Assembly: GCF_013404595.1 (NCBI RefSeq)
Contig: NZ_JABVAX010000006.1
Coordinates: forward strand, 124,001-188,000
From: Jannaschia marina
GTDB taxonomy: Bacteria; Pseudomonadota; Alphaproteobacteria; Rhodobacterales; Rhodobacteraceae
Reading direction: 5' to 3'
Length of the DNA: 64,000 bases
Under the pieces are notes generated by a model. It was given only the letters and a program-made list of their open reading frames with translations, was not told the origin of the DNA and made no database searches. The translations under genes were made by a program, and so were the position numbers. This document shows positions 51,935 through 63,184 of this stretch, in pieces (the first letter of the stretch is position 1; the number at the start of each line of letters is the position of its first letter).

Positions 51935-53329
51935 TCAGAAGTGGATCGCACGACCGTCCGCGTCGAGCACGCTTTCGTGCATCATCTCCGACAGGGTCGG
52001 ATGCGGGAAGACGGTGTGGGCCAGGTCCTCCTCCGTCGTCTCGAGCTGCCGCCCGACGACGTACCCCTGGATGAGTTCCGTCACCTCGGCTCCGACCATA
52101 TGGGCTCCCAGAAGCTCGCCGGTCTTCTTGTCGAAGACCGTCTTCACCATCCCCTCGGGTTCGCCGAGCGCGATGGCCTTGCCGTTACCGATGAAGGGGA
52201 AGCGCCCGACCTTGATGTCGAAGCCCGCCTCCTTGGCCTTCGCCTCGGTCAGGCCGACGCTCGCCACCTGCGGGTGGCAATAGGTGCAGCCGGCGATGCT
52301 CTCGGGCTTCACGGGATGCACGTCGTTCTTGCCGGCGATGAGTTCGGCCACCATGACCCCTTCGTGGCTCGCCTTGTGCGCCAGCCAGGGCGCGCCTGCG
52401 ATATCGCCGATCGCATAGAGCCCCTCGACCCCGGTGCGGCAGTATTCATCGGTCACGACGTGGGTGCGGTCGATCTTGACGCCCAACTCCTCGAGGCCGA
52501 GACCCTCCACGTTGCCGACGATGCCGACGGCGGAGATCACCGTGTCGAACTCGTGCTTCTCGGCCTTCCCGTTCGCCTCGACGGTCGCGACGACCTTGGA
52601 TTTCTGCCGGTCCAGCTCCTTCACCGTGGCCTTCTGCAGGATCTTCATCCCCTGCTTCTCGAACTGCTTCTTGGCGAACTTGGAAATCTCCTCGTCCTCC
52701 ACCGGCAGGACGCGGTCCATGACTTCGACAACGGTCGTCTCGGCCCCGAGCGTATTGTAGAAGCTGGCGAATTCGATCCCGATCGCGCCGGACCCGATGA
52801 CGAGGAGCTTCTTGGGCATATGCCCCGGCTGCAGCGCGTGCTTGTAGCTCCAGACGCGCTCGCCGTCCGCCTCGAGCCCCGGCAGGTTGCGCGCGCGCGC
52901 GCCGGTCGCCAGCACGATGTTCTTCGCCGTCAGCTCCTCGGTGCCCTTCTCCGTCTTGACCGAAACCTTGCCCTTCGCGGTGATCTTGGCCTCGCCCATG
53001 ACGGTCGTGACATTGTTCTTCTTGAAGAGGTGCCCGATCCCGCCCGATAGCTGCTTCGCGACCCCACGCGAACGCTTCACCACCGCGTCGAGGTCGTAGT
53101 CGACGCCGTCGCACTTCAGGCCGAACTCCTTGGCGCGGTGCATCAGGTGGAAGACCTCGGAGGAACGCAGCATCGCCTTCGTCGGAATGCAGCCCCAGTT
53201 GAGGCAGATGCCGCCGAGATGCTCGCGCTCCACGCAGACCACTTTCATCCCGAGCTGGGCCGCGCGGATCGCCGCGACGTAGCCACCCGGGCCCGCACCG
53301 ATCACGATCAGGTCGAAGTTCTGAGCCAT
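51935..53329 (-). CDS. lpdA: Dihydrolipoyl dehydrogenase
   Basis: A 464-residue flavoprotein: FAD motif GAGPGGYVAAIRAAQLG at residue 11, redox disulphide GGICLNWGCIPTKA near 40-46, NAD motif GSGAIGIEFASFYNTLGA near 180, second FAD motif YAIGDIAGAPWLAHKA, and the C-terminal His-Pro-Thr HPTLSE active site with His/Glu. It is the E3 subunit of 2-oxo-acid dehydrogenase complexes. The associated E1/E2 genes are not in the window. Confidence 0.96.
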   Translation of the reverse strand: MAQNFDLIVIGAGPGGYVAAIRAAQLGMKVVCVEREHLGGICLNWGCIPTKAMLRSSEVFHLMHRAKEFGLKCDGVDYDLDAVVKRSRGVAKQLSGGIGHLFKKNNVTTVMGEAKITAKGKVSVKTEKGTEELTAKNIVLATGARARNLPGLEADGERVWSYKHALQPGHMPKKLLVIGSGAIGIEFASFYNTLGAETTVVEVMDRVLPVEDEEISKFAKKQFEKQGMKILQKATVKELDRQKSKVVATVEANGKAEKHEFDTVISAVGIVGNVEGLGLEELGVKIDRTHVVTDEYCRTGVEGLYAIGDIAGAPWLAHKASHEGVMVAELIAGKNDVHPVKPESIAGCTYCHPQVASVGLTEAKAKEAGFDIKVGRFPFIGNGKAIALGEPEGMVKTVFDKKTGELLGAHMVGAEVTELIQGYVVGRQLETTEEDLAHTVFPHPTLSEMMHESVLDADGRAIHF

Positions 53330-53442
53330 TGTGTCCCCTTCCAGGTTCGCGGTCCGAATTTTGTTGAACGTTGAACTATCCGACCGGGTTCCTCAAGGGC
53401 ACTTCCACGCAAGGCCGCCTCCATCCGTGTGCAGATCGGGCC

Positions 53443-54015
53443 TCACGCCTCCTGCAGCGCCCGCACCTCGGCTCCGTAGGCCCCGCCATCGAGGAAGGCC
53501 CGCTCCGCGCCCGACGACGTCCGGCCGAGCGCGGCATTGCGGAACGGGAAGCGGCCGAAGCGGCGGATGATGTTGCGGTGGGCGCGCGCGTGCAGGAGCG
53601 TCTCGGGCGCATCCATCCGCATCCCGATCAGGCGCACCGCGCGCTCCTGGTCCTGCAGGCTCTCGGAATGTTCGAGCGGCAGGTAGAAGAACTGCCGTCC
53701 CGGCCCCTCGATCCGCAGGTCGAAGCCGCGGCCGATCGCCGATTTCGCCACCGCCCGCGCCAGCCCGTCGGTCGAGAAGGCCCGCCCCTCGCCACGCATC
53801 ATGTTGCGCGACATCTGGTCGGTCAGGATCAGGAAACCGAGCGCCCCCTTCGGCGTCCCGGCCCAAGCGCGGCGCAGCGGCCGTGCCTGCGTCCAGCTCT
53901 CGAAGAACCTGTCGCGGATGCGCGCGTCGAGCGCGTCGTCCTGCCTGTACCAGTCTTCGGGGGTGAGCTCCTCGAGCCAGAATTCCACCACCGTCTTCGC
54001 ATCCACGAGGCTCAT
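53443..54015 (-). CDS. DUF924 family protein
   Basis: A 190-residue protein of the DUF924 family (TPR-like helical). VVEFWLEELTPEDWYRQDDALD at residue 9 and LTDQMSRNMMRGEGRAFSTD near 65 (usually DQFPRN) are the typical blocks; FYLPLEHSE near 110 and FGRFPFRNAALGR near 155 complete the pattern. Function unknown. The ATG overlaps the MFS stop by 4 nt. Confidence 0.88.
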   Translation of the reverse strand: MSLVDAKTVVEFWLEELTPEDWYRQDDALDARIRDRFFESWTQARPLRRAWAGTPKGALGFLILTDQMSRNMMRGEGRAFSTDGLARAVAKSAIGRGFDLRIEGPGRQFFYLPLEHSESLQDQERAVRLIGMRMDAPETLLHARAHRNIIRRFGRFPFRNAALGRTSSGAERAFLDGGAYGAEVRALQEA

Positions 54016-55289
54016 GCCACCGTCTCCCTGTCGTCCTCCTCGGTGCTCCCGGCCTGTTCCTCCCAGCCCTCGATCACCGATTCCATCGTCACCGCCGTCG
54101 TCGCCATCGGCGACAGCATCACGTAGTCGGCCTGATCGTCGTCGCTCGTCTGCGCAGAGCGCTGCGTCATCCGCCAGACCGCGTAGCCGGCAAGGGCCAC
54201 CATAAGCACGCCGAGGAAGACGAAGAACCCTGCCGACCCCACGACCGCCATGAGCCAGCCGGTCACGAGCGGCCCACCCACGGCACCCACCCCGTTCACG
54301 AAGAGCAGCCGCGCCGAGGCCGAGGCCATGTCCTCGGGTTCGAGATAGTCATTCGTATAGGCCAAGAGGATCGCGTAGAGCGGGTTCGCCATGCCTCCGA
54401 CGAGGAAGGCCGCCACATAGAGCCCCGTCACACCCCCGAGCCCCGACGCTCCGAGCACGCAGGCCACCGCCCCTATCGCGCCGCCGAGGACGACCATCGC
54501 CCGCCGGTCGAAGCGATCGGACGCCCAGCCGATCGGATATTGCAGCACCATGCCGCCGAAATAGATCGCCGAGACGAAGAGCGCGATCTGCCCCGTCGTC
54601 AGCTCCGCCGCCGCGCCGAAGACGCCCGCCATCCCGAAGAGCCCCGAGAAGACGGCCCCCATGAGGAAGACGCCCACGAACCCGAGCGGCGAGACCTTGT
54701 AGAGCGCCCCGAAGGACATCGGCTTCGAGCTTTCGAAGGGGGGCACCGGCGTCGCAGAGAGCAGGATCGGCGCGAAGGCCAGCGACACGAGGACCGAGAC
54801 GATGATGAAGAGCGTGAAGTCGCGCGCATCGCCGTAGGCGAAGATCGCCTGCGCGGCAACGATCCCGATCATCTGTGCGATCACGTAGAGCGACAGCGCG
54901 CGCCCCCGCGTCTCGTTCGTGGTGGTGTTGTTCAGCCAGCTCTCCGAGACGATGTAGACCCCGCAGAAACAGAACCCGAGGCCGAGGCGCAGCGCCGTCC
55001 AGGCGATCTCGTGGGTGAGCAGCGGATACAGGATCAGCCCCGCCGAGGCGAGCGAGCCGAGGAAGGCGAAGACCCGGACGTGCCCCACCTTGCGGATCAG
55101 CCCCGGCACCAGTTGCGAGCCGAGCAGGAAGCCCGCGAAATAGCTCGACATGATGATCGACATCGCACCCGTCGAGAAGCCCTCGATCTGGCCGCGCACG
55201 CCGAGGAGCGTGCCCTGCATCCCGTTGCCGAGCATCAGGAGCATGATCCCGAACAGGAGCGCCCAGGAATTGCGGATGACGAGGAACAT
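54012..55289 (-). CDS. Major facilitator superfamily transporter
   Basis: A 425-residue transporter with 12 predicted helices. MFS hallmarks include the GWASDRFDRRAMVVLGG loop between helices 8 and 9 and the N-terminal MLLMLGNGMQGTLLGVR helix. The pattern resembles the YcaD-like group of sugar or drug transporters. The C-terminal tail is acidic and soluble (about 45 residues). Start 55289; the frame could begin 108 nt upstream but without signal. Substrate unknown. Coupled to the DUF924 gene. Confidence 0.87.
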   Translation of the reverse strand: MFLVIRNSWALLFGIMLLMLGNGMQGTLLGVRGQIEGFSTGAMSIIMSSYFAGFLLGSQLVPGLIRKVGHVRVFAFLGSLASAGLILYPLLTHEIAWTALRLGLGFCFCGVYIVSESWLNNTTTNETRGRALSLYVIAQMIGIVAAQAIFAYGDARDFTLFIIVSVLVSLAFAPILLSATPVPPFESSKPMSFGALYKVSPLGFVGVFLMGAVFSGLFGMAGVFGAAAELTTGQIALFVSAIYFGGMVLQYPIGWASDRFDRRAMVVLGGAIGAVACVLGASGLGGVTGLYVAAFLVGGMANPLYAILLAYTNDYLEPEDMASASARLLFVNGVGAVGGPLVTGWLMAVVGSAGFFVFLGVLMVALAGYAVWRMTQRSAQTSDDDQADYVMLSPMATTAVTMESVIEGWEEQAGSTEEDDRETVA

Positions 55290-55393
55290 GGGCGGCCTCC
55301 TTGGGGTCGAATCGTCTGATCCGCGCCTACGCCCGCCCCCGGGCGACGTCCATCCCGATTGCGACAGCGCCGCCCTTGCAGCGACTGCGGGCC

Positions 55394-56446
55394 TCACCCG
55401 CCCGGCAGGAGCAGCGAAGCATCGCCGTAGCTGAAGAAGCGGTAACGTTCCGCCACCGCATGGTCATAGAGCGCCAGCATCCGCTCCCGCCCCATCAGCG
55501 CGGACACGAGCATCAGGAGCGTCGACTGCGGCAGATGGAAGTTGGTGATGAGACCGTCCGCCACCCGGAAGTCGTAACCCGGGTAGATGAAGATATCCGT
55601 CTCCCCCCGGAAGGGCCTGATCGTCCCGTTCGCCGCGGCGCTCTCGATCAGGCGCAGCGCCGTGGTGCCGACGGGGATGACGCGCCCGCCGGTGGCCTTG
55701 GTCTCGGCGATGGCGGCGGCCGCGTCGGGCGTGACCTCGCCCCATTCGGAATGCATCCGGTGGGTCGTCACGTCCTCCACCTTCACCGGCAGGAACGTCC
55801 CCGCGCCGACGTGCAGCGTCACCTCGGTGAAGCCGACGCCCATCCCGCGCAATCGTTCGAGCAGGGGCGCATCGAAATGCAGGCTCGCCGTCGGCGCGGC
55901 GACGGCTCCCGCATGGCGGGCCCAGATCGTCTGGTAGTCCTCCCGATCGCGGGCATCGGGCGCGCGTTTCGCCGCGATGTAGGGCGGCAGCGGCATCTCG
56001 CCCGCCGCCTCCAGCAGCGTCTGCACCTCCTCGGGTGCGCAGTAGAAGCGCAGCGCCACGTCCGTCTCGCCGCGTTCCAGGATCGTCGCGCGGTGCCCGG
56101 CGGCCAGCTCGATCGCGTCGCCTGCGCGCAGCTTGCGCAGGGGCTTCGCCAACGCCCGCCAGGTTCCGTCGGGCTGCGCCGCCGTCAGCGTGAACTCGAC
56201 GCGCGCACGTCCCGAGCCGTCCGCCGTCTCGCGCAGCCGCACCGCTGGCAGGCGCGCGGGGATGACCTTGGTGTCGTTCAGCACCAGCCGATCGCCGGGC
56301 CGCAGCCAGTCGGGAAGGTCGGTGAACATGCAATCGTGCCGCGCGTCGCCTTCCGCCACCAGAAGGCGGGACGCCGAGCGCGGGCGCGCGGGCCGCGTCG
56401 CGATCAGGTCGTCGGGCAGGTCGAAGTCGAAGTCCGAGAGTTTCAT
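55394..56446 (-). CDS. queA: S-adenosylmethionine:tRNA ribosyltransferase-isomerase
   Basis: A 350-residue enzyme that adds the epoxycyclopentanediol ring to preQ1 in tRNA, the step after Tgt. Family landmarks: [22 protein letters not shown] at the N-terminus, [13 protein letters not shown] near 55, [14 protein letters not shown] near 195 and [14 protein letters not shown] [12 protein letters not shown] near 220, [18 protein letters not shown] near 300. Length is normal. Starts 12 nt after the AsmA-like gene. Confidence 0.95.
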   Translation of the reverse strand: MKLSDFDFDLPDDLIATRPARPRSASRLLVAEGDARHDCMFTDLPDWLRPGDRLVLNDTKVIPARLPAVRLRETADGSGRARVEFTLTAAQPDGTWRALAKPLRKLRAGDAIELAAGHRATILERGETDVALRFYCAPEEVQTLLEAAGEMPLPPYIAAKRAPDARDREDYQTIWARHAGAVAAPTASLHFDAPLLERLRGMGVGFTEVTLHVGAGTFLPVKVEDVTTHRMHSEWGEVTPDAAAAIAETKATGGRVIPVGTTALRLIESAAANGTIRPFRGETDIFIYPGYDFRVADGLITNFHLPQSTLLMLVSALMGRERMLALYDHAVAERYRFFSYGDASLLLPGG

Positions 56447-56458
56447 GCCCGCCCCCTA

Positions 56459-59400
56459 TCAGGACGGCGGTGCCCGGCGGAAGATGTCGCGGAAGACCCC
56501 GGGCGTCAGGATCGAGAGCGGGTTGACGCCGACCTCCGGGTCCGCGACCGGTCCGCGCAACCGATAGGTGAAGCCGAAGAGCCCCTCGTCGCGCCGCGCG
56601 AAGAGCGCCCCGAACAGCCCGTTCACCAGGTAGATCGGAGAGATCACGCCCTGCATGTCCATCCGCTTCGTGCCGAGGTCGAACGTCCCGTCGGCGGTGA
56701 TGGACATCGACGGGCCGACCGCGCTCGCCCGCCGCACCACAATGTCGTTCGGCCGCAGCGTGAAGTCCGACTCGACCGTCTGGAAGAAGAGCCCCTCGCC
56801 CGTCAGCTGCTCCAGGATGCCGACGACCGAGAGCGCCTGCAGCAGCGAGGCCAGCGCCGGCGCGTCGCGGACCCGCAGGTTCCCCATCCGGAGTTGCCCC
56901 GCGTAGATCCCCGTCCGCTGCGTCGGGCGGAGCGTGAGCGAGATCGTCCCGCCGCGCGCGTCCTCGAAGAGCCCGGCCGAGCGCAGCACGCCGCCCCCGT
57001 CTCCGCTGCGGATCTGCACCGCCGAGCCGCCGCCCTGCGGGGCCAGCACGCCTTCGATCCCCGTCCCGCCGTTCACCCGCGCCGTGAACCGGCCCGAGCC
57101 CGCGCGCAGCGTGGCGCGCAGGTCGGTGAGCGCGATGCCTTCGGTCACCGTCAGGCGGTTGAGCGCGATCTCGAGCGGTGCCCCGTCGCCGCCGCCGCCG
57201 TCGTCCTCGCCGACGAGGAGCGCCCGGCGCAGGTCGGCCTGCCCGCCGCGGATGCTGATCGCCGGGGCCGCCCCGGCCCCCCGGCCCGTCAGCACGAGCG
57301 GCCCCTGGAACCATCCCGTGTCGACCCGGTCGAAGGTCGCGCGCTCGAGCCCGCCGCCGCCCGGGCGCAATGCGATCCGTCCCGTCGCGTCGAGCCCCGG
57401 CGCATCGAGCGCGATGCGCGTGATCTCGGCCGGTGCGGTCAGCACCGCGTCCACCTCCAGCCGCGCCGCCCCGTCGCGCCCCTTGCGCCAGCTGATCGCC
57501 GGGAGCGCCGCGCCCATGCCGCGCAGATCGCTCGTCACCCGGAGCTGCGGCGGCTCGCCCTGCGGCAGGCTCACCGCGATCTCGGCCGGCGTCTCGCCCG
57601 AGAGGTCCAGCGCGTCGATTCCGATGCCGAGCCGGGCGAGCCCCTCGGGCGTCACCCGCGCCACGCCCGTCACCTGCCCCGGAGAGGGCAGCGGCCGCGC
57701 CGGCCGGGGCGGAGCCTCGGGATCGATCGCCTCGGTCGAGGGCGGCGGCAACGCCTGCTCCCACTGGCCGGTGAAGGGCACGCCCTCGAGCGTCATGTCT
57801 CCCGCGATGCGCACAGCGTCCGGCCCGACCTCGAGTGCGAGCCGCTCCGCCGAGAGCCGCCGGTCGGGAACGATCTGCTCGCTCTCGACATCCCGCAGCG
57901 TCGCCTCGACGTCGTAGAGAATATCGGCCGGCGCATTGCCCCGCCGCAGCGGCAGCCGCGCCGAGACCCGCGCCTCGGCCCGCCCGCTCACGAAATCCGC
58001 GGGCTTGCGCAGCCGCTCGAGCAGGCGAAACGGACGGTTGTCGAGAAGCACCAGCATGTCGTCAATGTCGCCGCGCGCGAAGAGGTCCACCTCCCCCCGC
58101 GGCGGCCGCGCCGTCGTGTCGAGGATCGAGAAGGTGGTGCCGGCGATGTCCACCTCCCCCGCCTCCGCGCCTGCGACGACCGTCCCCCGGTCGACCCGCA
58201 GCGTGAGCCGGTCGTCCGCAAGCTGCGCACCCCCCGTCACGGCGCGCGCGGGCGGCATGTGGCGCATGTAGCGGAAGGATCCCTCGGTGAAGTCGAAGCT
58301 CGCCGCCACGTCGGGCTCGGTGTTCGGCGCGATCCTCAGCAGGGCCACGGCGTCCCGCGCCCGCCCGCCGAGCATGTTGTTCGTAAACCAGGTCCGCGCT
58401 TGAACCTGCAACGTCGGCGGCCAGAGCGCCACCAGATCGGCGACCCGCATTTCGGGCACGCTGAGCCGCAGCCGTCCTTCCACGCCTTCCGGCGCGAAGC
58501 CCACCCGCCCCGACATCCGCGCCGTCCCCGACGGCCCCGTCACCATCGCCTGACCGATCCGCAGCGCGAGCGGGGCCTGCATGAGGCGTGCCTCGAAGAC
58601 GCCCTGCTCGAACTCGACGCGCCGGTCGAAGAGGCCCTCGGGGTCGAGGATCGTCCGGCCGAGCCGCAGCTGCATCTGGATCGGCCCGGTCAGACCGTCC
58701 TCCAGCAGGATCTGGCCTGTCCCGCCGGCCTCGAGATCGTCGGAGCTCGCCTGGATCTCGCCGAGGCCAATCCGCCCCGAGCCGGGCTGCCAGTCGAAGG
58801 CAAGCACCGCCCGGTCGAGCGCGAGCGCGGGCCGGTCGACGAGGAACCCGTCGCGTCCATCCAGCCGCCCGCGCAAGGGGCCCGGCGTCCCGTCGTCCGA
58901 GAGCCGCATGGCCGCCGTCAGGCCGACCTCGCCCTGCACGAGCGTCAGCGCCGGCACGTTCGGCAGCGCCTCCGACAGGCCGCCGAGCGACAGCCCGGTC
59001 ACGGTCATCCGCGCCTCCGCGCCGTCCGGCACCCGCCGCAGGCTCGCCGCGGCCTGCGCGCGCCCCGTCCCCACGCGCAGCTCGGTCGTCAGCGACACCT
59101 CGAGACCCCGCGAATCCCGCTCCCAGATCACCCGGCCGTTCTCCGTCCGTTGCGAGAGGCCGGTGATCGCATCCTCGAAGTTGACCTGCACGCCGTCCAC
59201 GGTCACCCGGTCGAGATCCGCGATCACGGGCGTGGCGAGCGCGGTGTCGAGCGTTTCGAGCGCCTCGGCCCAAGTGGTCGGCAGGTTGCTGCCCACCCGG
59301 CCGAAGGCGAGAGAGAACCGCCCCTCCTCGTCGCGCGACACGTCGAGCGCCAGCCCCTCGACCGAAAGCGCCCGCGGCCGCAGTTTGCCGCGCAGGAGCG

Positions 59401-59734
59401 CCCCCGCGTCGAGAGCGACCCGCGCCTCCGGCAGGCTGATGATCGGATCCGTCTCCCGCGTTCCGAGCGTGGCATCGCGGATCCCGAGGCGCAGGGCATG
59501 GGCCTCCAGGTCGTAGAACAGCGCCACCTCCCCGAGCGACAGTTCGTAGGCGGCGAGATCACGGTCGATCCGCGCCTCGATCCGCGCGACCGTCCAGTCG
59601 GGCAGCGTGATCGCCCCGTGGGTCAGCCGCCAGCCCGCGCCGACCGCCAGCCCGGCAAGGACCAGAAGACACCAGCCGAAGAGGCGCAGCGGGCGGCGCG
59701 GCTTGCGCGGGCGGCTCTCGTTCGGGTCGGCCAT
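56459..59734 (-). CDS. Large AsmA-like (DUF3971/YhdP-type) envelope protein
   Basis: A 1091-residue protein with a single N-terminal membrane helix (about 18-38: LFGWCLLVLAGLAVGAGW) and a long beta-rich periplasmic body, typical of AsmA/YhdP/TamB-type bridge proteins implicated in lipid transport between membranes. DUF3971 covers roughly 150-700 and an AsmA-like C-terminal region about 880-1070 with GTFDLGTKRMDMQGVISPIYLVNG. No Cys after the helix. It heads a minus-strand group with queA, MFS and DUF924 genes. Divergent from bcp. Confidence 0.85.
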   Translation of the reverse strand: MADPNESRPRKPRRPLRLFGWCLLVLAGLAVGAGWRLTHGAITLPDWTVARIEARIDRDLAAYELSLGEVALFYDLEAHALRLGIRDATLGTRETDPIISLPEARVALDAGALLRGKLRPRALSVEGLALDVSRDEEGRFSLAFGRVGSNLPTTWAEALETLDTALATPVIADLDRVTVDGVQVNFEDAITGLSQRTENGRVIWERDSRGLEVSLTTELRVGTGRAQAAASLRRVPDGAEARMTVTGLSLGGLSEALPNVPALTLVQGEVGLTAAMRLSDDGTPGPLRGRLDGRDGFLVDRPALALDRAVLAFDWQPGSGRIGLGEIQASSDDLEAGGTGQILLEDGLTGPIQMQLRLGRTILDPEGLFDRRVEFEQGVFEARLMQAPLALRIGQAMVTGPSGTARMSGRVGFAPEGVEGRLRLSVPEMRVADLVALWPPTLQVQARTWFTNNMLGGRARDAVALLRIAPNTEPDVAASFDFTEGSFRYMRHMPPARAVTGGAQLADDRLTLRVDRGTVVAGAEAGEVDIAGTTFSILDTTARPPRGEVDLFARGDIDDMLVLLDNRPFRLLERLRKPADFVSGRAEARVSARLPLRRGNAPADILYDVEATLRDVESEQIVPDRRLSAERLALEVGPDAVRIAGDMTLEGVPFTGQWEQALPPPSTEAIDPEAPPRPARPLPSPGQVTGVARVTPEGLARLGIGIDALDLSGETPAEIAVSLPQGEPPQLRVTSDLRGMGAALPAISWRKGRDGAARLEVDAVLTAPAEITRIALDAPGLDATGRIALRPGGGGLERATFDRVDTGWFQGPLVLTGRGAGAAPAISIRGGQADLRRALLVGEDDGGGGDGAPLEIALNRLTVTEGIALTDLRATLRAGSGRFTARVNGGTGIEGVLAPQGGGSAVQIRSGDGGGVLRSAGLFEDARGGTISLTLRPTQRTGIYAGQLRMGNLRVRDAPALASLLQALSVVGILEQLTGEGLFFQTVESDFTLRPNDIVVRRASAVGPSMSITADGTFDLGTKRMDMQGVISPIYLVNGLFGALFARRDEGLFGFTYRLRGPVADPEVGVNPLSILTPGVFRDIFRRAPPS

Positions 59735-59839
59735 CGGCAGCAGGATCCGGTCGCGGTCTCGGGTGTCCTACCTTGACCCGACCCCGGGTGAGTTCCAAGT
59801 CCCCCGACATCAGAGCACCGCAACCGCGAGGAGATCCCC

Positions 59840-60307
59840 ATGAGCGACAGCGTCACCGCCGGTCAGACCGCCCCCGACTTCACCCTGCCGCGCGACGGCG
59901 GCGGAAGCGCCAGCCTCTCGGACTTCCGGGGCAAGCAGGTCGTCCTCTACTTCTACCCGAAGGACGACACGCCGGGCTGCACCAAGGAGGGCATCGCCTT
60001 CTCCGAGGCGATCGACGATTTCACCGCCGCCGGGGCCGTCGTCATCGGCGTCAGCAAGGACACGGCCGCCAAGCACGACAAGTTCATCGCCAAGCACGAC
60101 CTCAAGGTCATCCTCGTCTCGGACGCGGAAGGCAGCACCTGCGAGGACTACGGCGTCTGGGTCGAGAAGAACATGTACGGCAAGACCTACATGGGTATCG
60201 AGCGCGCGACCTTCCTGATCGACGCCGAGGGCACGGTGAAGCAGGTCTGGCGCAAGGTGAAGGTTCCGGGCCACGCCGACGCCTTGCTGGACGCCGTCAA
60301 GGCGTGA
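59840..60307 (+). CDS. bcp: Peroxiredoxin of the Bcp/PrxQ type
   Basis: A 155-residue thiol peroxidase. The peroxidatic Cys is residue 47 in PKDDTPGCTKEG; the resolving Cys typical of PrxQ five residues later is absent, so it probably works as a 1-Cys-type enzyme or with a partner thiol. Thioredoxin-fold strands and FLIDAEGTVKQVWRKV are family-like. Reduces hydrogen peroxide and organic peroxides in the cytoplasm. A GAGG ribosome site precedes the start. Confidence 0.93.
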   Translation: MSDSVTAGQTAPDFTLPRDGGGSASLSDFRGKQVVLYFYPKDDTPGCTKEGIAFSEAIDDFTAAGAVVIGVSKDTAAKHDKFIAKHDLKVILVSDAEGSTCEDYGVWVEKNMYGKTYMGIERATFLIDAEGTVKQVWRKVKVPGHADALLDAVKA

Positions 60308-61116
60308 GCGCGACGCTCGCCGAGCGGGCGGTCGAGGTGCTGACGACCGCCGACGCCCGCGCCAAGACCGCGCTTTCGCGCCGTCACGCCGCCGAGTGGC
60401 GCACCGCACGCGACGCCGGCGCGCCGCTGCCCGTCGGCACGGCCGCGCCGCCTCCGCGCCCGGCGCGTCCCGACGCGCCCGAACTGCGCCACCCGCGCGA
60501 CGTGCCCCGCCGCAAGCCGGGCACGCCCGAGGGCCGCATCGCGCTTCTCCATGCCGTCGCCCACATCGAACTCAACGCCGTCGACCTCCATTGGGACGTC
60601 ATCGCCCGCTTCGCCCATGTGCCGCTGCCGCTCGGCTTCTTCGACGACTGGGTGTCGGCCGCCGACGACGAATCGAAACATTTCAACCTGATGGCCGATT
60701 GCCTCGAATCGGCCGGCAGCCACTACGGCGCGCTCGCCGCCCACGCCGGCATGTGGCGCGCCGCCGAGGAGACGGCGGAGGATCTCATGGCCCGCCTCGC
60801 CGTCGTTCCGATGGTGCTCGAGGCGCGCGGGCTCGACGTGACGCCGGGCATGATCGAGGTTTTCCGCAAGGCGGGCGCGGCCGAGGCGGTCGCCGCACTG
60901 GAGACGATCTACGCCGAGGAGGTGAGCCATGTCGCCTACGGCAGCAAATGGTTCAATTTCCTCTGCGGTCGCAACGACTTGGACCCGAAAGACGCATTCC
61001 ACGACCTCGTCCGCCGCCACTTCCACGGCCCGCTGAAGCCGCCCTTCAACGAGGAGAAGCGCGCCGATGCCGGCCTGCCGCCCGACTTCTACTGGCCGCT
61101 CGTCGAACGCGCATGA
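60304..61116 (+). CDS. DUF455 ferritin-like protein, GTG start
   Basis: A 270-residue DUF455 protein. The helical diiron-type motifs are visible: HAVAHIELNAVDLHWD near residue 82, DDESKHFNLM near 115 and YAEEVSHVAYG near 205, with Glu and His in ferritin-like spacing. The biochemical function is not known. The GTG at 60304 overlaps the bcp TGA by 4 nt, which argues for translational coupling; no ATG start would give the N-terminal part. Confidence 0.85.
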   Translation: MSATLAERAVEVLTTADARAKTALSRRHAAEWRTARDAGAPLPVGTAAPPPRPARPDAPELRHPRDVPRRKPGTPEGRIALLHAVAHIELNAVDLHWDVIARFAHVPLPLGFFDDWVSAADDESKHFNLMADCLESAGSHYGALAAHAGMWRAAEETAEDLMARLAVVPMVLEARGLDVTPGMIEVFRKAGAAEAVAALETIYAEEVSHVAYGSKWFNFLCGRNDLDPKDAFHDLVRRHFHGPLKPPFNEEKRADAGLPPDFYWPLVERA

Positions 61117-61310
61117 CCGCGATGTGAGTCGCGACGGCCACAGCGACGGCGGTATTTCGCCACCAGGGGGGCTGCACAAAATCTGCACGGTTGCCCGTCG
61201 GCCACACTCCCCCTAAAAACCGCCGGAACGGTAAACCCTTCGTGAGCAGGGACGCCGTTTTGGGGATACGCGACGGGGCCTTACGGGGTGCCCGCACTCA
61301 CAGACGGGGG

Positions 61311-62634
<1,324 letters not shown>

Positions 62635-62645
<11 letters not shown>

Positions 62646-63174
62646 ATCGAAGATGAACCAGCCCGGCGGCGACGCCGACAAGCCCAACCAGCCGGCCTCC
62701 GCCCCCGCGGCCTCGACGCCGCCGTCGAAGCCCGCCGCGCTCGAACTCGGGGCCGGTGCCGCCGCGATGAAGCCGAAGGTCGCCGCCTCCACGCTGTCCT
62801 CGGATCTCAACATCAAGGGCGACATCAAGACGTCCGGCGATATCCAGGTCGAGGGTGACGTCGAGGGCAACATCCACGCCCACCTCCTCACCGTCGGCGA
62901 AAGCGCGGTGATCCGGGGCGAGGTCGTGGCCGACGATATCGTCGTCAACGGCCGTGTCGTGGGCCGGGTGCGCGGCCTCAAGGTCCGCCTTACCTCCACG
63001 GCCCGCGTCGAGGGCGACATCATCCACAAGACGATCGCCATCGAGTCGGGGGCCCACTTCGAGGGGGCCGTCCAGCGCCAGGACGATCCGCTCGGGGCCG
63101 GGGGTGCCAAGCCCGCGGGTCAGCAGAAGCCCGCCGCGCCGCAGCCAAAACCGGCCGAGGCCCCGAAGGTCTGA
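62635..63174 (+). CDS. Bactofilin
   Basis: A 179-residue cytoskeletal protein. Central DUF583 beta-helix domain (about 52-148) with repeats such as LNIKGDIKTSGDIQVEGDVEGNIHA and LTVGESAVIRGEVVADDIVVNG, flanked by Pro/Ala-rich disordered ends typical of bactofilins. It polymerises at the membrane and often guides cell-wall enzymes, here the M23 peptidase overlapping by 11 nt. Start 62635 uses the M23 coding region for its ribosome site. Confidence 0.93.
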
Positions 63175-63184
63175 ACCGACCTCC

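Noticed and set aside
55301..59776. A 1491-codon plus-strand open frame antisense to queA and the AsmA-like gene
   Set aside because: Long but low-complexity (Arg/Gln/His/Pro), no ribosome site, no domain; the opposite strand encodes intact queA and a coherent AsmA-like protein.
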